From NCBI GenBank assembly GCA_012845835.1, contig JABAKD010000023.1, positions 13,753,362 to 13,817,361 on the forward strand: 64,000 nucleotides of DNA. The letters run 5' to 3'. Shown here in pieces: positions 1 to 9,950 of this stretch. This stretch comes from Undaria pinnatifida (Eukaryota; Sar; Phaeophyceae; Laminariales; Alariaceae). The first letter of the stretch is position 1. Each line of letters opens with the position of its first letter. A program made the position numbers and the translations under genes. Under the pieces are notes generated by a model. That model worked only from the letters and a program-made list of their open reading frames with translations. It was not told the DNA's origin and made no database searches.

Positions 1-53
1 TGATACATGTATCAGATTTTCATGCGAGCAAATAGTCATTCGTACATCCCTCC

Positions 54-530
54 TGTTGGACGTACTCACTCCATTGTCAGATTGCAAACAAGAATCCGTC
101 GAAAAGATGGATCGGAGAATTTTGGGGGTTTCGTATAGTATGTGTGAGATGGATTTCCACAACGGGATTTTGTGTTGTGGGTTTTTATGTGCCCGAATAA
201 TATCACCCTATTTTTCGACTCTATTTTTGCCTCTACCTTGTGTTTTCTCTGTGTCTCTTCTACGGCTACCACGCCAAGGGCTACCACGCCCCATCCATAT
301 TGCAAGGGCTATGACGCCTTCACCCTGCACGGCTACCACGCCCGTGTATTTACATCCCGGCTACCACGCCACAGTTCCGAGTTCCATTTCTGGGTTATCA
401 CACCTGTGAGCTATCACGCTCCACCACACACGTAAATCGGGTTATCACACCCGCCTTTATTAGTAGTTCGTAGTTTACCGATCACCGGCTATTACGCCAC
501 CTTTTTCCTCCACCTACACCACCACCGGGG
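54..530 (+). repeat. 5' LTR of copia-2, first part
   Basis: This segment matches 12697-13170 almost base for base. It stops at 526-530 (CGGGG), where the minus-strand copia-1 element inserted. Between about 260 and 500 it holds nine degenerate copies of an 11-12 bp motif close to GGCTACCACGCC, with variants such as GGTTATCACACC. The motif is kept in the other LTR too. This lies in the promoter-bearing part expected of an LTR, but a regulatory role is inference. Confidence 0.9.
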
Positions 531-746
531 TGTTCGTAGAGTCCAAGCCTGGATGCCCTGACCGCCTCGCGGTCTGACGAGTGTTCTTATTCTCTTTGTA
601 TTGCAGGACAGAGAGGAGAGAAGGAGCAGAGAGCGGAGTGCTGGAGCTCTCCTCTCATGAGAGAAATTGCATAAAAACGCCTACGAATGTATACTCAACC
701 CTCTACAAAATTTTTAACCGTCGTGCTGTGGCAATCCAAACTAACA
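531..746 (-). repeat. 3' LTR of copia-1
   Basis: This 216-bp repeat is paired with 5885-6100. On the minus strand it lies downstream of the RNase H module. The segment immediately inside it (747-756) is purine-rich on the coding strand, as expected for a polypurine tract. The five bases outside it, CGGGG, are repeated at the far end of the element. Confidence 0.93.
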
Positions 747-756
747 CCCTCCCTGG
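747..756 (-). promoter_or_regulatory. Polypurine tract of copia-1
   Basis: On the minus strand this reads CCAGGGAGGG and abuts the 3' LTR directly. That is the position and composition of the plus-strand priming site of LTR retrotransposons. Assignment is by position only. Confidence 0.6.
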
Positions 757-1059
757 CTCTTCACAGCAGCAGTGACAAGGCCGAACGGGCATCGAAAACA
801 AAAAGCTAGGACCAACGAACAGCTAACGACAGTCCCGCAGGAGGAAACCCAGCCACCGGGTCAAAACCCCCTGTATGTCTTATATCATTCAAACCATTGT
901 GATTGTAACAATGGCCGCATTCAAACGATTACCATGGCCAGAAACTAAGATGCCAAGTAGCGCCCTACTCTCCCATGCCCCTCAAAGTAGCGTGGGGTGG
1001 CGGCCTGACAAATTATTCCTCGCATGACTCAAACATGGTACGAATAATGCTCACACCCC

Positions 1060-2300
1060 TTACTCATCACCCAACGGTAGGTTCAACAAAGACTTACGGT
1101 GAGATTTAAAAGGGGTCGCAGCAAGGGATTTTTTCAAAATATCCGCGTGCTGCTCTTCCGAAGCTACGAATTGAATATCAATTTTCTTTGCACGAAGTAG
1201 CTCTCGGACGAAATGGAACCGCACATCTATGTGCTTGCTCCGCGCAGAACTAAGAGGGTTCTCAGCCAGTGCTATGGCCCCCTGATTATCTTCAGAAACT
1301 CGGGCACACGATCCGGTTAGCTCTGGACAAATGAAAGATAATACTGCCCCCGTGAACAGAGCCTCCTTCACCCCTTCACCTAGGGCTACGTACTCTACTT
1401 CTGCTGTAGACAACGTAACGCACCTCTGCGTGCTACTTGCCCTACTGACGGCAGCACCCCCCCAAGGTAATTACCGTCCCCGACACCGAGCGCCTGTCGG
1501 TCGACTTATCGGCGTAGTCGGCATCGCTATATGAAGTCAGATCCAATCCCGAACCTCTTACAAAAATCAAACCCATACCCCTCGTCCCGTGGACGTTTGC
1601 CATGATCTTCAGAACTGCTTCCCAGCGCCTGTCGGTGGGGTTGTGAAAACGGCGCGCCACAGCACGCACCGCGTTGGAGATGTCTGGCCGCGTCATGGTC
1701 GACAGCCACATCAGACTGCCCATAGCCTCCCTGTACGGCCAGTCTCTTTTTGGTTCGCACTCCTCTCTTGGACCTAGTTCAACGCCAGGGGTCGCGGGGA
1801 TGTCAGAGGACGAGTTCACACCAAAACGATTCAGCATGCTTTCAACGAAAGCCTTCTGCGTGATCTCCAACGTGCCCAATTCCCAGTTACGCTTGAAAGC
1901 ACAACCAGTATACCAAGTTAACTCGCCGAGGTTATTCGTGGGAAACTAGGTATTTAATGCGGCACGGAAGTGTCTGCATGCCTCGTCCGATCCTGCAATC
2001 ACAATGTCATCTACATGAACGGCCATAATCAGTTCTACCTTGATATCCACAACCATGCGAAAAACACAAGGATCAGTCCTACTCTTCTGGAAAACCATTC
2101 GGCATGCACACGTTTGACTCCCCTGTATTTTCTTCCGCAGCAGGTCCTGCGGCCATCATGGCCATTGCATCCTCCGTCGTCCAGGATGTATTTGTCAGTA
2201 TACTCCCATACTCCGTCCACTTTTGCACTCTGCCGCAGACATCGCGTTCTCGATCACACGCTGGCGTAAGCAGATTCATCGTGCAGGCGATGGCTCTGAC
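1060..2300 (-). pseudogene. Reverse transcriptase C-terminal part and RNase H of copia-1, broken
   Basis: This is the C-terminal end of the copia polyprotein. Around 2000-2050 the minus strand reads MAVHVDDIVIAG, the RT active-site region with both aspartates kept. It continues at 1879 through the RT thumb (TRPDISNAVRAVARRF) into RNase H (SYSDADYADKSTDRRS). A frame change follows at the C-run near 1455. RNase H then resumes at about 1413 with STAEVEYVALGEGVKEA and SKHIDVRFHFVREL, ending at TAA (1060-1062). The N-terminal half of RT (the fingers and the VKL..LYGL region) is not readable between 2060 and 2300. Deletion or rearrangement there is my inference. The family is certain; the product is not functional. 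Confidence 0.85.
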
Positions 2301-2910
2301 CCCGGGTCCGGCCCATTACTGTCGGGGGTAGCCGTCCCCAGCTACTGAGCTCGTGAGCTGCCATGCCCGACAGGACCGCGGGGGGACCTTCGCCGTTCCC
2401 TTGGTCGGTGCCGGAGGTTGCTGATGCGTCTGAGCCGCTTTCGGCCCTCCCTGCCGGGACCGAGAAGGCGTCCACCGCGCCCCCTTGAGACGAATCCATC
2501 GTCTCGACTGTTTCGGCCCTCCCTGCCGGGATCGAGGAGGCATCCACCGCACCCCCTTGAGACGAATCCATCGTCTCGACTATTTCAGCCCTCCCTGCCG
2601 GGACCGAGGAGGCGTCCACCGCGCCCCCTTGAGACGAGTCCATCGTCTCGCCTGTTCCGTCGCCAGCATCGCCGGCGACAGGTGCCTCCTGTGAGCGCTC
2701 CCGCAAGAACGCGTGCAGATCAAACCGCCACGTCACGTCGAGGTCGGTCAGGCGAGCCAGACCTTCGTCCAGCTCGTTCATCACCCCCCCCCCCACCTCC
2801 ATCTGACGTGCTCTCGTCGTCAGCCTCGGACCCCCCCTCTTCCTGGGACAAGGAGTCATGCATCGGGGCAGGTACAGGTGGTGAAGGCGACACGCGTTGC
2901 CAGGTGACAT
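2254..2910 (-). CDS. Low-complexity linker of copia-1 Pol, with three 24-residue repeats
   Basis: This open frame lies between the integrase and RT modules. Its N-terminal part overlaps the post-integrase segment in another frame. Its core has three near-identical 24-residue repeats containing ETMDSSQGGAVDASSVPAGR (about 2437-2652), rich in Ser, Ala and Gly. Near its C-terminus it reads MGRTRGQSHRLHDE. A similar GRTRS start occurs in the same place in the two other copia elements here. It probably formed a flexible spacer in the polyprotein. No enzymatic motif is visible. Confidence 0.55.
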   Translation of the reverse strand: MSPGNACRLHHLYLPRCMTPCPRKRGGPRLTTRARQMEVGGGVMNELDEGLARLTDLDVTWRFDLHAFLRERSQEAPVAGDAGDGTGETMDSSQGGAVDASSVPAGRAEIVETMDSSQGGAVDASSIPAGRAETVETMDSSQGGAVDAFSVPAGRAESGSDASATSGTDQGNGEGPPAVLSGMAAHELSSWGRLPPTVMGRTRGQSHRLHDESAYASV

Positions 2911-3583
2911 GGCGCGTAATAAGCAGAGTACGGTGTTTGGTCAGCACTCGTAGGGCGTCTCGGGGGTGGTTAGGCGCAGGGCCCAGGTAAAAACACTCCT
3001 GTGCTTTCGCCTGAGGCTTTCTTTCCCTCTTCACCTTGCAGTGGCCAGGCTTGAGGAAAGGTAGAAGCACTACCGGGGGGGGTTTACCGTACCACATCTC
3101 CTACGGCGACTTGTTTGCGGGGTTAGCGGACGTTGCCGTGCGGTTCAGAGCATCGCACGCCCAGTGCGACGCTTCAGCCCACAACGATTCAGTTGCCGGC
3201 AATTTCGCGCCGGGAAAAAGCTCACGAGCTTGGATTCGACCCGCCATTGCGGCCGTCTCAATCAAACCTAGCGCGCGCTCGGCTACCCCATTGAATTGGG
3301 GACTGTCGGCCGTGGTGAATTCTTGCTTGATGCATCGCGATCTGCATAGGTCACCAAACGTCCCCCCCGCAAAATTCACCGCCCCATCGGATCGGACGGT
3401 CACCACCTGTGACGGGACATCATCTGCACGAGTGTCCGAGAGGAACTGCTTGAACGTTTCCGCGGCGTCCGACTTGTGGCGCATAAAGTACACCCACGTA
3501 TACCGTGAAAAATCGTCGCGCACGATGAGAGTATAACGCTTTCCTCCGTCAGACTCTATCACCTTAGGCCCACTCAAATCCAC
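2720..3583 (-). pseudogene. Integrase of copia-1, with one in-frame TAG
   Basis: This is the retroviral-type integrase core (rve). It inserts element cDNA into the genome. The catalytic triad is visible: Asp in VDLSGP just at the start, Asp in VRSDGAVNF, and Glu in FNGVAERALGLIE. After residue PANKSP a single TAG (3101-3103) interrupts the frame. The same frame then continues through MWYGKPP and the typical post-integrase segment CFYLGPAPNHPRDALRVL to about 2720. The N-terminal side is joined to the Gag/protease frame across two small frame changes near 3640-3690, within the GAG-pre-integrase zinc region (CKGC is readable there). The triad is intact, but expression would need readthrough and frameshifts. 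Confidence 0.85.
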
Positions 3584-5412
3584 AAAAACCCTCCCGAGCT
3601 TCTTATCTGCTCGAGTGTGTGTGGACTGCTTGATACCTCGACGGCATGGAACACCCTTTGCACTCCAGCAACTTTGAGGACGACCCCTTGCTGCTTCGCG
3701 GTTTTGCGGAGCAGTGCCTCGTGGGAGTGTCCGGCCGCGCAGTGGTAGTCCTTTATGTTGACAACGGGCTTGTTTGGCAGTTTTCCCGGGGGGAGTACAG
3801 CACAGGCATCTCCCCTAGTGCTGCAGTCGACCCGGTAGCCGTACAGACTGTACAGGTTCCCGGTCAACGGAAACACGATCGAACGCTCAGACTTGAGCTT
3901 GACTACAATCCCTGCGGGACGTCCTTCAAAAGTGTGACCTTGCTTCACGAGAGTGGGTAGGGAAAATAGATGATATCGGAGGTCTGGCACGTGCACAACA
4001 TTCGTCAGCGTTACTCGTACAAGACCGTTTCCGGATCGAAAGGCAAAGTTAATATCGCCATATCCTTCGATTATGCGGGTTGAGCCGTCAGCAATGCGCA
4101 GTTTCAAGTTGCACTCTCTATAGTTGATCATGCCATCTGCAGAAGGCGTCATGTGAGTAGACGCTCCACTATCGCAAAGCCAGGCCTCATCCCCTACTTG
4201 CCAAGCCGACTCCCCTTCCCCCTTTTCGCCCGAAACATTACTGCACTTGCCTGTCTCTCTGGCCTTGAAAGCTGAAGCCTCGACCGCATCAGAATCGTCA
4301 TCGTCGTCCGACGTCGCCAGCACAGCTTCCTCTTTTGATGTGGGACAGACATCAGCAGTGTGCCCCCGTACATGGCATCTGCTGCATAGCTCCTCCGTGC
4401 AGTCCATCCTCCAATGGCCCTTCTTGCCACACCTGTGGCATCTCACCTCGGATGTACCACCATCGGCGGCTTTGGCGCTGCTGCCATCACCGCCGGCAGC
4501 CGCGGCCGGGCCATCACCGTCCTCGTTGGTGCCTTTACCGCCGCGTCCTTGTCGTCCCCGACGTCCACCTCTTCCTTTTCCGCGGCCTCCACCTTTCCGG
4601 TGGGCACCGCCGCCGGCCCCTTTTCTTTGGCCACCATCGCCGCCGCAGGCGAACATAGCATGGCCGGCATGGCCAGCATTAGACCCCTTCTTCCTGCTTC
4701 CAGAAAGTCGGTGATGCCGTTCTCGTACAGCCTTGATGATGTCATCACGGCCGATACTGTCACGAGATGCAAGGTTCCTTGCCTCCACCTCGTATTCGGC
4801 AGGCAGAGCGTCAATATAAATGGTGTACAGCATGTGGTCGTCGACGGTCATTCCTGCTGTGCGCATTTCTGCGGCAAGATCTTCGATCCTGCCCATCTCT
4901 TCTAGAGGTTTACTCCCTGGCGCTATATTGAAACTATTGAGGGGGCGGGAGAGGTCGGATTTGGCCCCCGTCGTTTGAGGACCGTACCACGCGAGGAGCG
5001 CGTCCCACGCTTCTCTCGGCGAGGTGCACCTGTGCAAGATACTCTTGCCGCTCCTGCTCTTCAGGGCCGTCGATAGGAAATTCCAAGCGAGTGCATGTAT
5101 GTGTACATGTTCGCGGTTGTACACCCTTCCGACAAGAACCGAGTTTTCGGTGTCTGATTCCCCTACGGGAACGTACTGGGGTGCATCGGACACAAATGCA
5201 GATAGGAAACCTACTCCTTTCGCGTAGTACCTGGCGTCTCTGGTCCAGGCAGTGAATTCGGGCTTTTTCCCACTAAACTGTGGGACAGCGGTGTGTTTGA
5301 GAGCAAGTCTAGGTAGAGGCATATCATATCCTACTCCCAACTCACGGCCGGGATATGACCCCCATTCTCCAGCCACCCTTGGCTGGTCTGGCTGACCCCT
5401 TGCTGGGCCAAC
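3574..5412 (-). CDS. Gag (UBN2-type), zinc knuckles, aspartic protease and GAG-pre-integrase of copia-1
   Basis: The frame is open from just after the TAG at 5413-5415. In order I see a copia Gag capsid region (UBN2-like: ALAWNFLSTALKSRSG, SPREAWDALLAWYG). Next is a Gly/Arg/Lys-rich basic stretch, then two CCHC zinc knuckles (CHRCGKKGHWRMDC and CSRCHVRGHTADVC). An acidic stretch follows. The protease motif LCDSGASTHMT holds the catalytic Asp. The GAG-pre-integrase motif HCAAGHSHEALLRKTAKQ comes last. Two knuckles rather than one are worth noting. The product would form the particle and cut the polyprotein. The frame ends shortly before the integrase because of a frame change. Confidence 0.88.
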   Translation of the reverse strand, partial: VGPARGQPDQPRVAGEWGSYPGRELGVGYDMPLPRLALKHTAVPQFSGKKPEFTAWTRDARYYAKGVGFLSAFVSDAPQYVPVGESDTENSVLVGRVYNREHVHIHALAWNFLSTALKSRSGKSILHRCTSPREAWDALLAWYGPQTTGAKSDLSRPLNSFNIAPGSKPLEEMGRIEDLAAEMRTAGMTVDDHMLYTIYIDALPAEYEVEARNLASRDSIGRDDIIKAVRERHHRLSGSRKKGSNAGHAGHAMFACGGDGGQRKGAGGGAHRKGGGRGKGRGGRRGRQGRGGKGTNEDGDGPAAAAGGDGSSAKAADGGTSEVRCHRCGKKGHWRMDCTEELCSRCHVRGHTADVCPTSKEEAVLATSDDDDDSDAVEASAFKARETGKCSNVSGEKGEGESAWQVGDEAWLCDSGASTHMTPSADGMINYRECNLKLRIADGSTRIIEGYGDINFAFRSGNGLVRVTLTNVVHVPDLRYHLFSLPTLVKQGHTFEGRPAGIVVKLKSERSIVFPLTGNLYSLYGYRVDCSTRGDACAVLPPGKLPNKPVVNIKDYHCAAGHSHEALLRKTAKQQGVVLKVAGVQRVFHAVEVSSSPHTLEQIRSSGGFLWI

Positions 5413-5874
5413 CTAGACAGGAACAGCGGCTTCCCTTCGTCCCGTCACTCCAACACTACGCGAGGCATCCTCACGAAGAGTCGTCTCTCTTGCTGCTGTT
5501 GTATATCCTCGCGCTCCGCCTCCAGCAGTAGCAGCACCAGCAGCAGAAATTTGTCGTGCCGCAGCAGTAGGTTCAGCCCCTTGTTGGCTACCCCTTTCAG
5601 AAGCGCTGTCCTCAGCGCCGTTCCCCCTCACAGCAGTGGGTTCAGCCCATCGCGGGCTGGCCCTTACAGCAGCGCTGCCCTCAGCGCTGCTGGACTCCGA
5701 CGGGCCGTTGTTCCTCATGAGCTCGGCCAGCATCTCCCTCATATCATGCATCATCGATGCTTGTCTCTCCTCTATCACCAACTGAAGCTCGTCCCTCAGC
5801 TGCTGAATCTCATCCGAGGAGTCTCTTCCTGTGCAGACATCCTTGGCTCCTGGTACCAGAACTTCTACTTTCAA
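5413..5874 (-). CDS. N-terminal part of copia-1 Gag, ended by an in-frame TAG
   Basis: The ATG at 5874 lies 10 bases inside the 5' LTR and begins a 153-codon frame. Residues 20-50 look like a coiled coil (SDEIQQLRDELQLVIEE). They are followed by Ala/Ser-rich repeats containing RASPRWAEPTAV and RGSQQGAEPTA. The TAG at 5413-5415 is in the same frame as the Gag/protease frame that continues to 3574. One Gag-Pol reading frame therefore seems to be split by a single stop. A nonsense mutation is the simplest reading; stop readthrough is possible. Confidence 0.75.
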   Translation of the reverse strand: MKVEVLVPGAKDVCTGRDSSDEIQQLRDELQLVIEERQASMMHDMREMLAELMRNNGPSESSSAEGSAAVRASPRWAEPTAVRGNGAEDSASERGSQQGAEPTAAARQISAAGAATAGGGARGYTTAARETTLREDASRSVGVTGRREAAVPV

Positions 5875-5884
5875 GTCACTAGTG

Positions 5885-6100
5885 TGTTCGTAGAGTCCAA
5901 GCCTGGATGCCCTGACCGCCTCGCGGTCTGACGAGTATTCTTATTCTCTTTGTATTACAGGACAGAGAGGAGAGAAGGAGCAGAGAGCGGAGTGCTGGAG
6001 CTCTCCTCTCATGAGAGAAATTGCATAAAAACGCCTACGAATGTATACGCAACCCTCTACAACATTTGTAACCGTCGTGCTGTGACGATCCAAACTAACA
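5885..6100 (-). repeat. 5' LTR of copia-1
   Basis: This is the partner of 531-746, 216 bp, with the same terminal TGTT...AACA. It precedes the Gag ATG at 5874. Seven positions differ from the other LTR by my count. The duplicated CGGGG follows at 6101-6105. I could not assign a primer binding site securely. A stretch reading TGGTACCAGGAGCC on the minus strand (near 5847-5860) resembles an initiator-Met site but lies inside the Gag frame. Confidence 0.93.
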
Positions 6101-6105
6101 CGGGG

Positions 6106-6131
6106 CGCCACACGTACCAACCTACTCCACA
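6106..6131 (+). repeat. 5' LTR of copia-2, remaining 26 bp
   Basis: After the copia-1 insertion and its duplicated CGGGG, the outer LTR resumes with CGCCACACGTACC and ends CCTACTCCACA at 6131. This matches the end of the 3' LTR at 13171-13195. It proves that copia-1 inserted into an existing LTR. Confidence 0.92.
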
Positions 6132-6380
6132 CGCTAGCGTCAACGATCTTCAACGAACGAGTGGGTTGTGCGTTGCTAAGCGCCAATGAGGAGAACCGAC
6201 ACAAGACCTTCTTCGGGGGAAAGGTGAAGCACCCCTCTCGGCGGAGTAGGCAACGGGGGAGAGGGACGCAAGTCCTCCTCCGCCAATGCACAGCACCATG
6301 GAGGAGAGGGACGCGAGTCCTTCCCCGCCAATGCACAACATCATGAAACAACAGCAGCTCCATCAGCAACTTCATCGAAC

Positions 6381-7127
6381 ATGATCGCGGACCTAGCCAA
6401 CGCCCTTCGCCAAGTACTGCAGATGACCAACGAGGGAGGGCCAACCGCCCCAACAGCAGGCACGTACGAGTCTAGACCCATGGAAATTCGTCAGAAAAAT
6501 GAAATGCTTGCTTGGTCTGGAAAGTTTGAGAGGGCAAAGTTCCTGTGTTTTCCGATGTTCTATTCTTTCCTGGGTCTCGGCTGAAGGGTTGATGGGCGTA
6601 TTGAAGGGAGAATCGATACCAGTGGGGTTCCGGATGTAGACCTGTCACGACTCAGGAGTTACTTTGGGAAGGAGAGAGTAGATAAGTCGCTCAAGATATG
6701 GTCACAAGTGATCGCAAAAATCACAGCTCAACCAGTCCAAGAAATGATTTTTGCTGCGGGGTCACCCCAAGAAGCGTGGAGGGTGTTTCAGTCTCACTAC
6801 GCTGTCAAAAGTGAACATGAGAGGGAAATAGTAGAGGATGAGTGAAATGAACTGAGACAGAAGGAGGGAGAGAACATCATGTCATTTTACGGTAGGGCAA
6901 AGGCCACAAGGATGAAGCTAGAATCATACGGTGATAAGCGGCCAGACGCATCTATGTGCACATTGCCCGTAGAATGCTACCATCTTTCAAGCTATGTAGT
7001 GATCACGTGCTTTTCCTTCCCGATCGTTCGAGTCGTACCATGGAAGATTTGCTCAGGAGAGCTGCTCACGAGCTGGACCGCAATGGGAGATCAGGAGAAG
7101 AGAGAGAGGAGACAAGGAATGCCCTGA
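6381..7127 (+). pseudogene. Gag of copia-2, interrupted by two TGA codons
   Basis: Starting at ATG 6381 the frame reads a UBN2-type Gag. It contains WSGKFERAKF, the helical core SLKIWSQVIAKITAQPVQEM, the marker SPQEAWRVFQSHYAVK and, later, ENIMSFYGRAKATRMKLE. In-frame TGA codons lie at 6582-6584 and near 6850. The frame degrades after 7000, and the RNA-binding region that should follow (Gly/Arg-rich, about 7130-7400) is spread over other frames. No clear zinc knuckle is readable. The product would be the capsid protein. As it stands only a 67-residue fragment could be made. Confidence 0.75.
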
Positions 7128-7399
7128 CCGCAGCCGGTGTGGGTCGGGGCGACCGCGGTGGGAGGAATGCTGGTAATCGGGGGTATGGGGAACGCGACCG
7201 AACGTACACCTACTGCGCGCACCACGGCGAGGGCTAAGGCCACAACACCTCCGAATGCACCGTCATGCGTTGAGAATTCGACAGATACTACGATGATTTC
7301 CACGAATACCTGCAGACGCGGGGACTCGGGCCGTACGCCGGACGCGGAGGAGGGCGCGGGGCAGAACGTAAATATCGACAGCAACCGTACCCAAACGAC

Positions 7400-9343
7400 T
7401 TGGGTGCGCGTTGGAGTCGGGGCCACCCGCCGGAGCAGCAGAGAACACCGCCGCCAGGACACGGAAACGGGACTGGCGGGTATGCGAACACCTATCCCGG
7501 AGAACGTGGCCACGAGAACTGTCGTCATCCTTCGGGCGGGCGCGGCCGAGGCAGGGGCGAGGGCTTCGTGCCACCGCCTAATTTTCCGTCTAGTTCGCCG
7601 CCGAATTTTTCGCCTAATTTGCCGCCTGGAACATTTCCCAACGCACCGCGGCACGCTTTTGCGGCAGATTATCCCTATGAGAACGAATACATGGGATACT
7701 CGGGGTGGGGGTCCGCAGCGGGGCACTGGTCACCACCACCGACGGCGGAGTCGGGGACTGCCGAGCAACAGCAGCAGCACCAACAACACCAAAAACAGCA
7801 AGAGGGCACGCCTCCTGCCACGTCTGCCTCTGCTACTGCAACTCTCTCTTCTCCGGCTCCCGGCGCAGCTCAAGCCAGCGGAGCCCCTCTGCAGCTCTTC
7901 ATCGCACGTAGTGTGAAAATAGACAAGCCTGAGTCTGGTGATTCTGTTGCTGTAGATCGTGATGGTGTGGTGCGTGGTAGCGTTGTAGGACGTGTTGAGC
8001 CAGCGTTGATTACACGTGTTGCTAGCGCCCTTCGTTGTACCCCGGGGCAACCTAGGCCGTATGGTAGCGAGGAATGGGATGCGGACTCGGGAGCTAGTGC
8101 CATGATGTCCAACAATAAAGAGGGCATGTACAACATTCGCTACCCTACAGACCAATACATTTAGATAGGCGATTCAGGGTTGATTAGAGTCGAGGAAATC
8201 GGGGACGTCAATGTAGTATTTCACCAGCTAGATGAACACGGAAACCAGGGGAACGTTGTGGCGTGTGTGCAAGATGTGATATATACTCCGTGGTTTGGCT
8301 TCAACCTTTTCTCGATTTGGAAGGTGGCTCACAAAAACTCCTGTTCTGTAAACCCCACTGGTACACAAGCGGGAAGGCTCCGCTTCATTCGGGGATCGGC
8401 GAACGACTCCCTCTACGCCACCCGACTCCCTTCTCCTCCGTTGCCAGTGGATGTAGCGAATGAGAGTGCCCCCGAGTCTTCTGCTTACAACTCACCGATG
8501 ACAGTTGGTGCAGTTGGTGCTTCGCGTGAGAGTGCATTCGTGTCTGCTGCCTGCATATCCCCCCCGGTTCCTCTTAGTGAAAACAACCTCGTACAATCTT
8601 CGAGCGTTGTGATGGCTTCCCCCATGGAGATGGAGCTTGAGCTTGAGACTGCTTTATTCCACCCCACTCCGTGTGATTCAAGTACGGCATAGATGTATCG
8701 ACCCCAAAGCATTTCGGACGAGACGACTGAGGCATATGCCGTAGAATGGGACATTTTCGACCGTATGATGCAAGATAGAGAGAGTGAAGAGTGTGCACTG
8801 GCCATTTTGGGCCCCGGGAAAAACCCTTTTCATGTTGGCAGCGATCGCAAGCGAGTCGATATTAACGTGTTCCATGACCGCGCCGGCCACCTGTCCGAAC
8901 CGAGTTTGAGGGAATCTGCTCGGCAGCAAGGGATCACCCTCACCGGACGGATGGAACCCTGCACTACGTGCATACCGGCGAGGGGGACGCGAGCGGACGT
9001 GCAGAAGCGAAGCGAGGGACGAGCGGGGAAGGAGCCTGGCGATCTCCTACATATCGACATGTGCGGCCCGTACACCACCACCATAGGCGGCAACCACTAC
9101 ATGTTCTATGCTGTCGATGCTGCAACGGGCTACATCGCGAACTACGCCCTGCGTCGCAAGTCTGACGCCGTGGCCGTCTTCAGGCGGTGTATCGTCGACC
9201 TAGCCCACAAGGCGGGGACGAGGATACGGAGTGTCCGTGGCGATTGCGATTGGCTCTGGACCAGCAAGGACTTCCGTGACGTCTGCTCCACCATGAGAAT
9301 CGCCGTGCAGTACTCCCCCCCGGCGAGCGCAGCAATGCAATAG
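7400..9343 (+). pseudogene. Protease, GAG-pre-integrase and integrase of copia-2, with two in-frame TAG codons
   Basis: One frame runs from about 7400 to 9343 and is broken only by TAG at 8162-8164 and at 8690-8692. It begins with a Pro/Gln-rich tail of Gag. The protease motif is WDADSGASAMMS (near 8075-8110). The region before the pre-integrase domain is long and Ser/Pro-rich. GAG-pre-integrase reads FHDRAGHLSEPSLRESARQQ, with a zinc pair CTTC. The integrase core has Asp in LHIDMCGPY and Asp in SVRGDCDWL, although the usual Asn/Gly after this second Asp is altered. It stops at TAG 9341. The expected Glu follows in another frame at about 9348. Confidence 0.82.
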
Positions 9344-9347
9344 GGTA

Positions 9348-9950
9348 GTGGAGAATGCAATCCAACGTTGCAACAAAATCGCCATGGCATCTCGCCGCGC
9401 CGCGGAGCAACGCTTGGGGCCGGGGGGGTTCTCGTGTGTTCGCGGCTTGGATGCTCGCGGGGATAAGCTCTGGGCGGAATCGGCGAAGGATGCCGCGCAG
9501 AAGCTCAACCAGGCTGCTTCCCCTTCAAACCCCGGTCGCGCGTCGCCGCAGGAGCTGTTCACCGGCAAAAAGGGTGCTTTCTTGGTGGTGCCGTTTTTTC
9601 AGTACGGTTTCATGTACCGGGAGAGGAGGTCGAAGCTGGAAGACAAGGCAATGCCGTGCTACTTTCTCAACGCGGGCGACAACCATGCGGACTGCTGTGT
9701 GAAGGTACTCAGGGATGACACAGGGCGCGTATGCTACTCTAGCAACGTTCCATGGGCGCCGCTGCCACAGTCGGGGGGGGGGGTGGTTCAATACTGCCCC
9801 TTCCGCGCCAGCACCGCGCACGCCGCCGGGGGAGTCATTCGAGATTGCCTCGACGCCGCCCGCCACTGCCGGTCTGCTGCCCGCGCACTCACCCAGCGCT
9901 CACACCTCGCCGCCGATCGGACCGTCTGGTATGCCGCCCGCCGCTGCTAG
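9348..9950 (+). pseudogene. Integrase C-terminal part of copia-2, frame-shifted
   Basis: The frame opens with VVENAIQRCNKIA (catalytic Glu in VEN). It continues through the usual copia post-integrase segment: LWAESAKDAAQKLNQAAS, the SPQELFTGKKG box, and CYFLNAGDNHADCCVKVL. One frame change near 9340 separates it from the first two catalytic Asp residues. After about 9770, at a run of nine G, it becomes out of frame with the linker that follows. Confidence 0.78.

Larger units (their letters stand above)
531..6100 (-). mobile_element. Ty1/copia LTR retrotransposon (copia-1, nested)
   Basis: Two 216-bp LTRs (531-746 and 5885-6100) start TGTTCG and end AACTAACA on the plus strand. They are flanked by CGGGG at 526-530 and 6101-6105. 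Reading the minus strand gives Gag, zinc knuckles, protease, integrase, linker, reverse transcriptase and RNase H. I count 7 differences between the two LTRs (about 97% identical), so insertion is fairly recent. It sits inside the 5' LTR of copia-2 and is therefore younger than it. Two in-frame TAG codons, several frameshifts and a damaged RT region mean it is probably not autonomous. Confidence 0.95.

Noticed and set aside
7137-7916. 259-codon plus-strand frame overlapping the Gag tail of copia-2
   Set aside because: It is an Arg/Thr-rich alternative frame. The protease motif is in the frame starting at about 7400.
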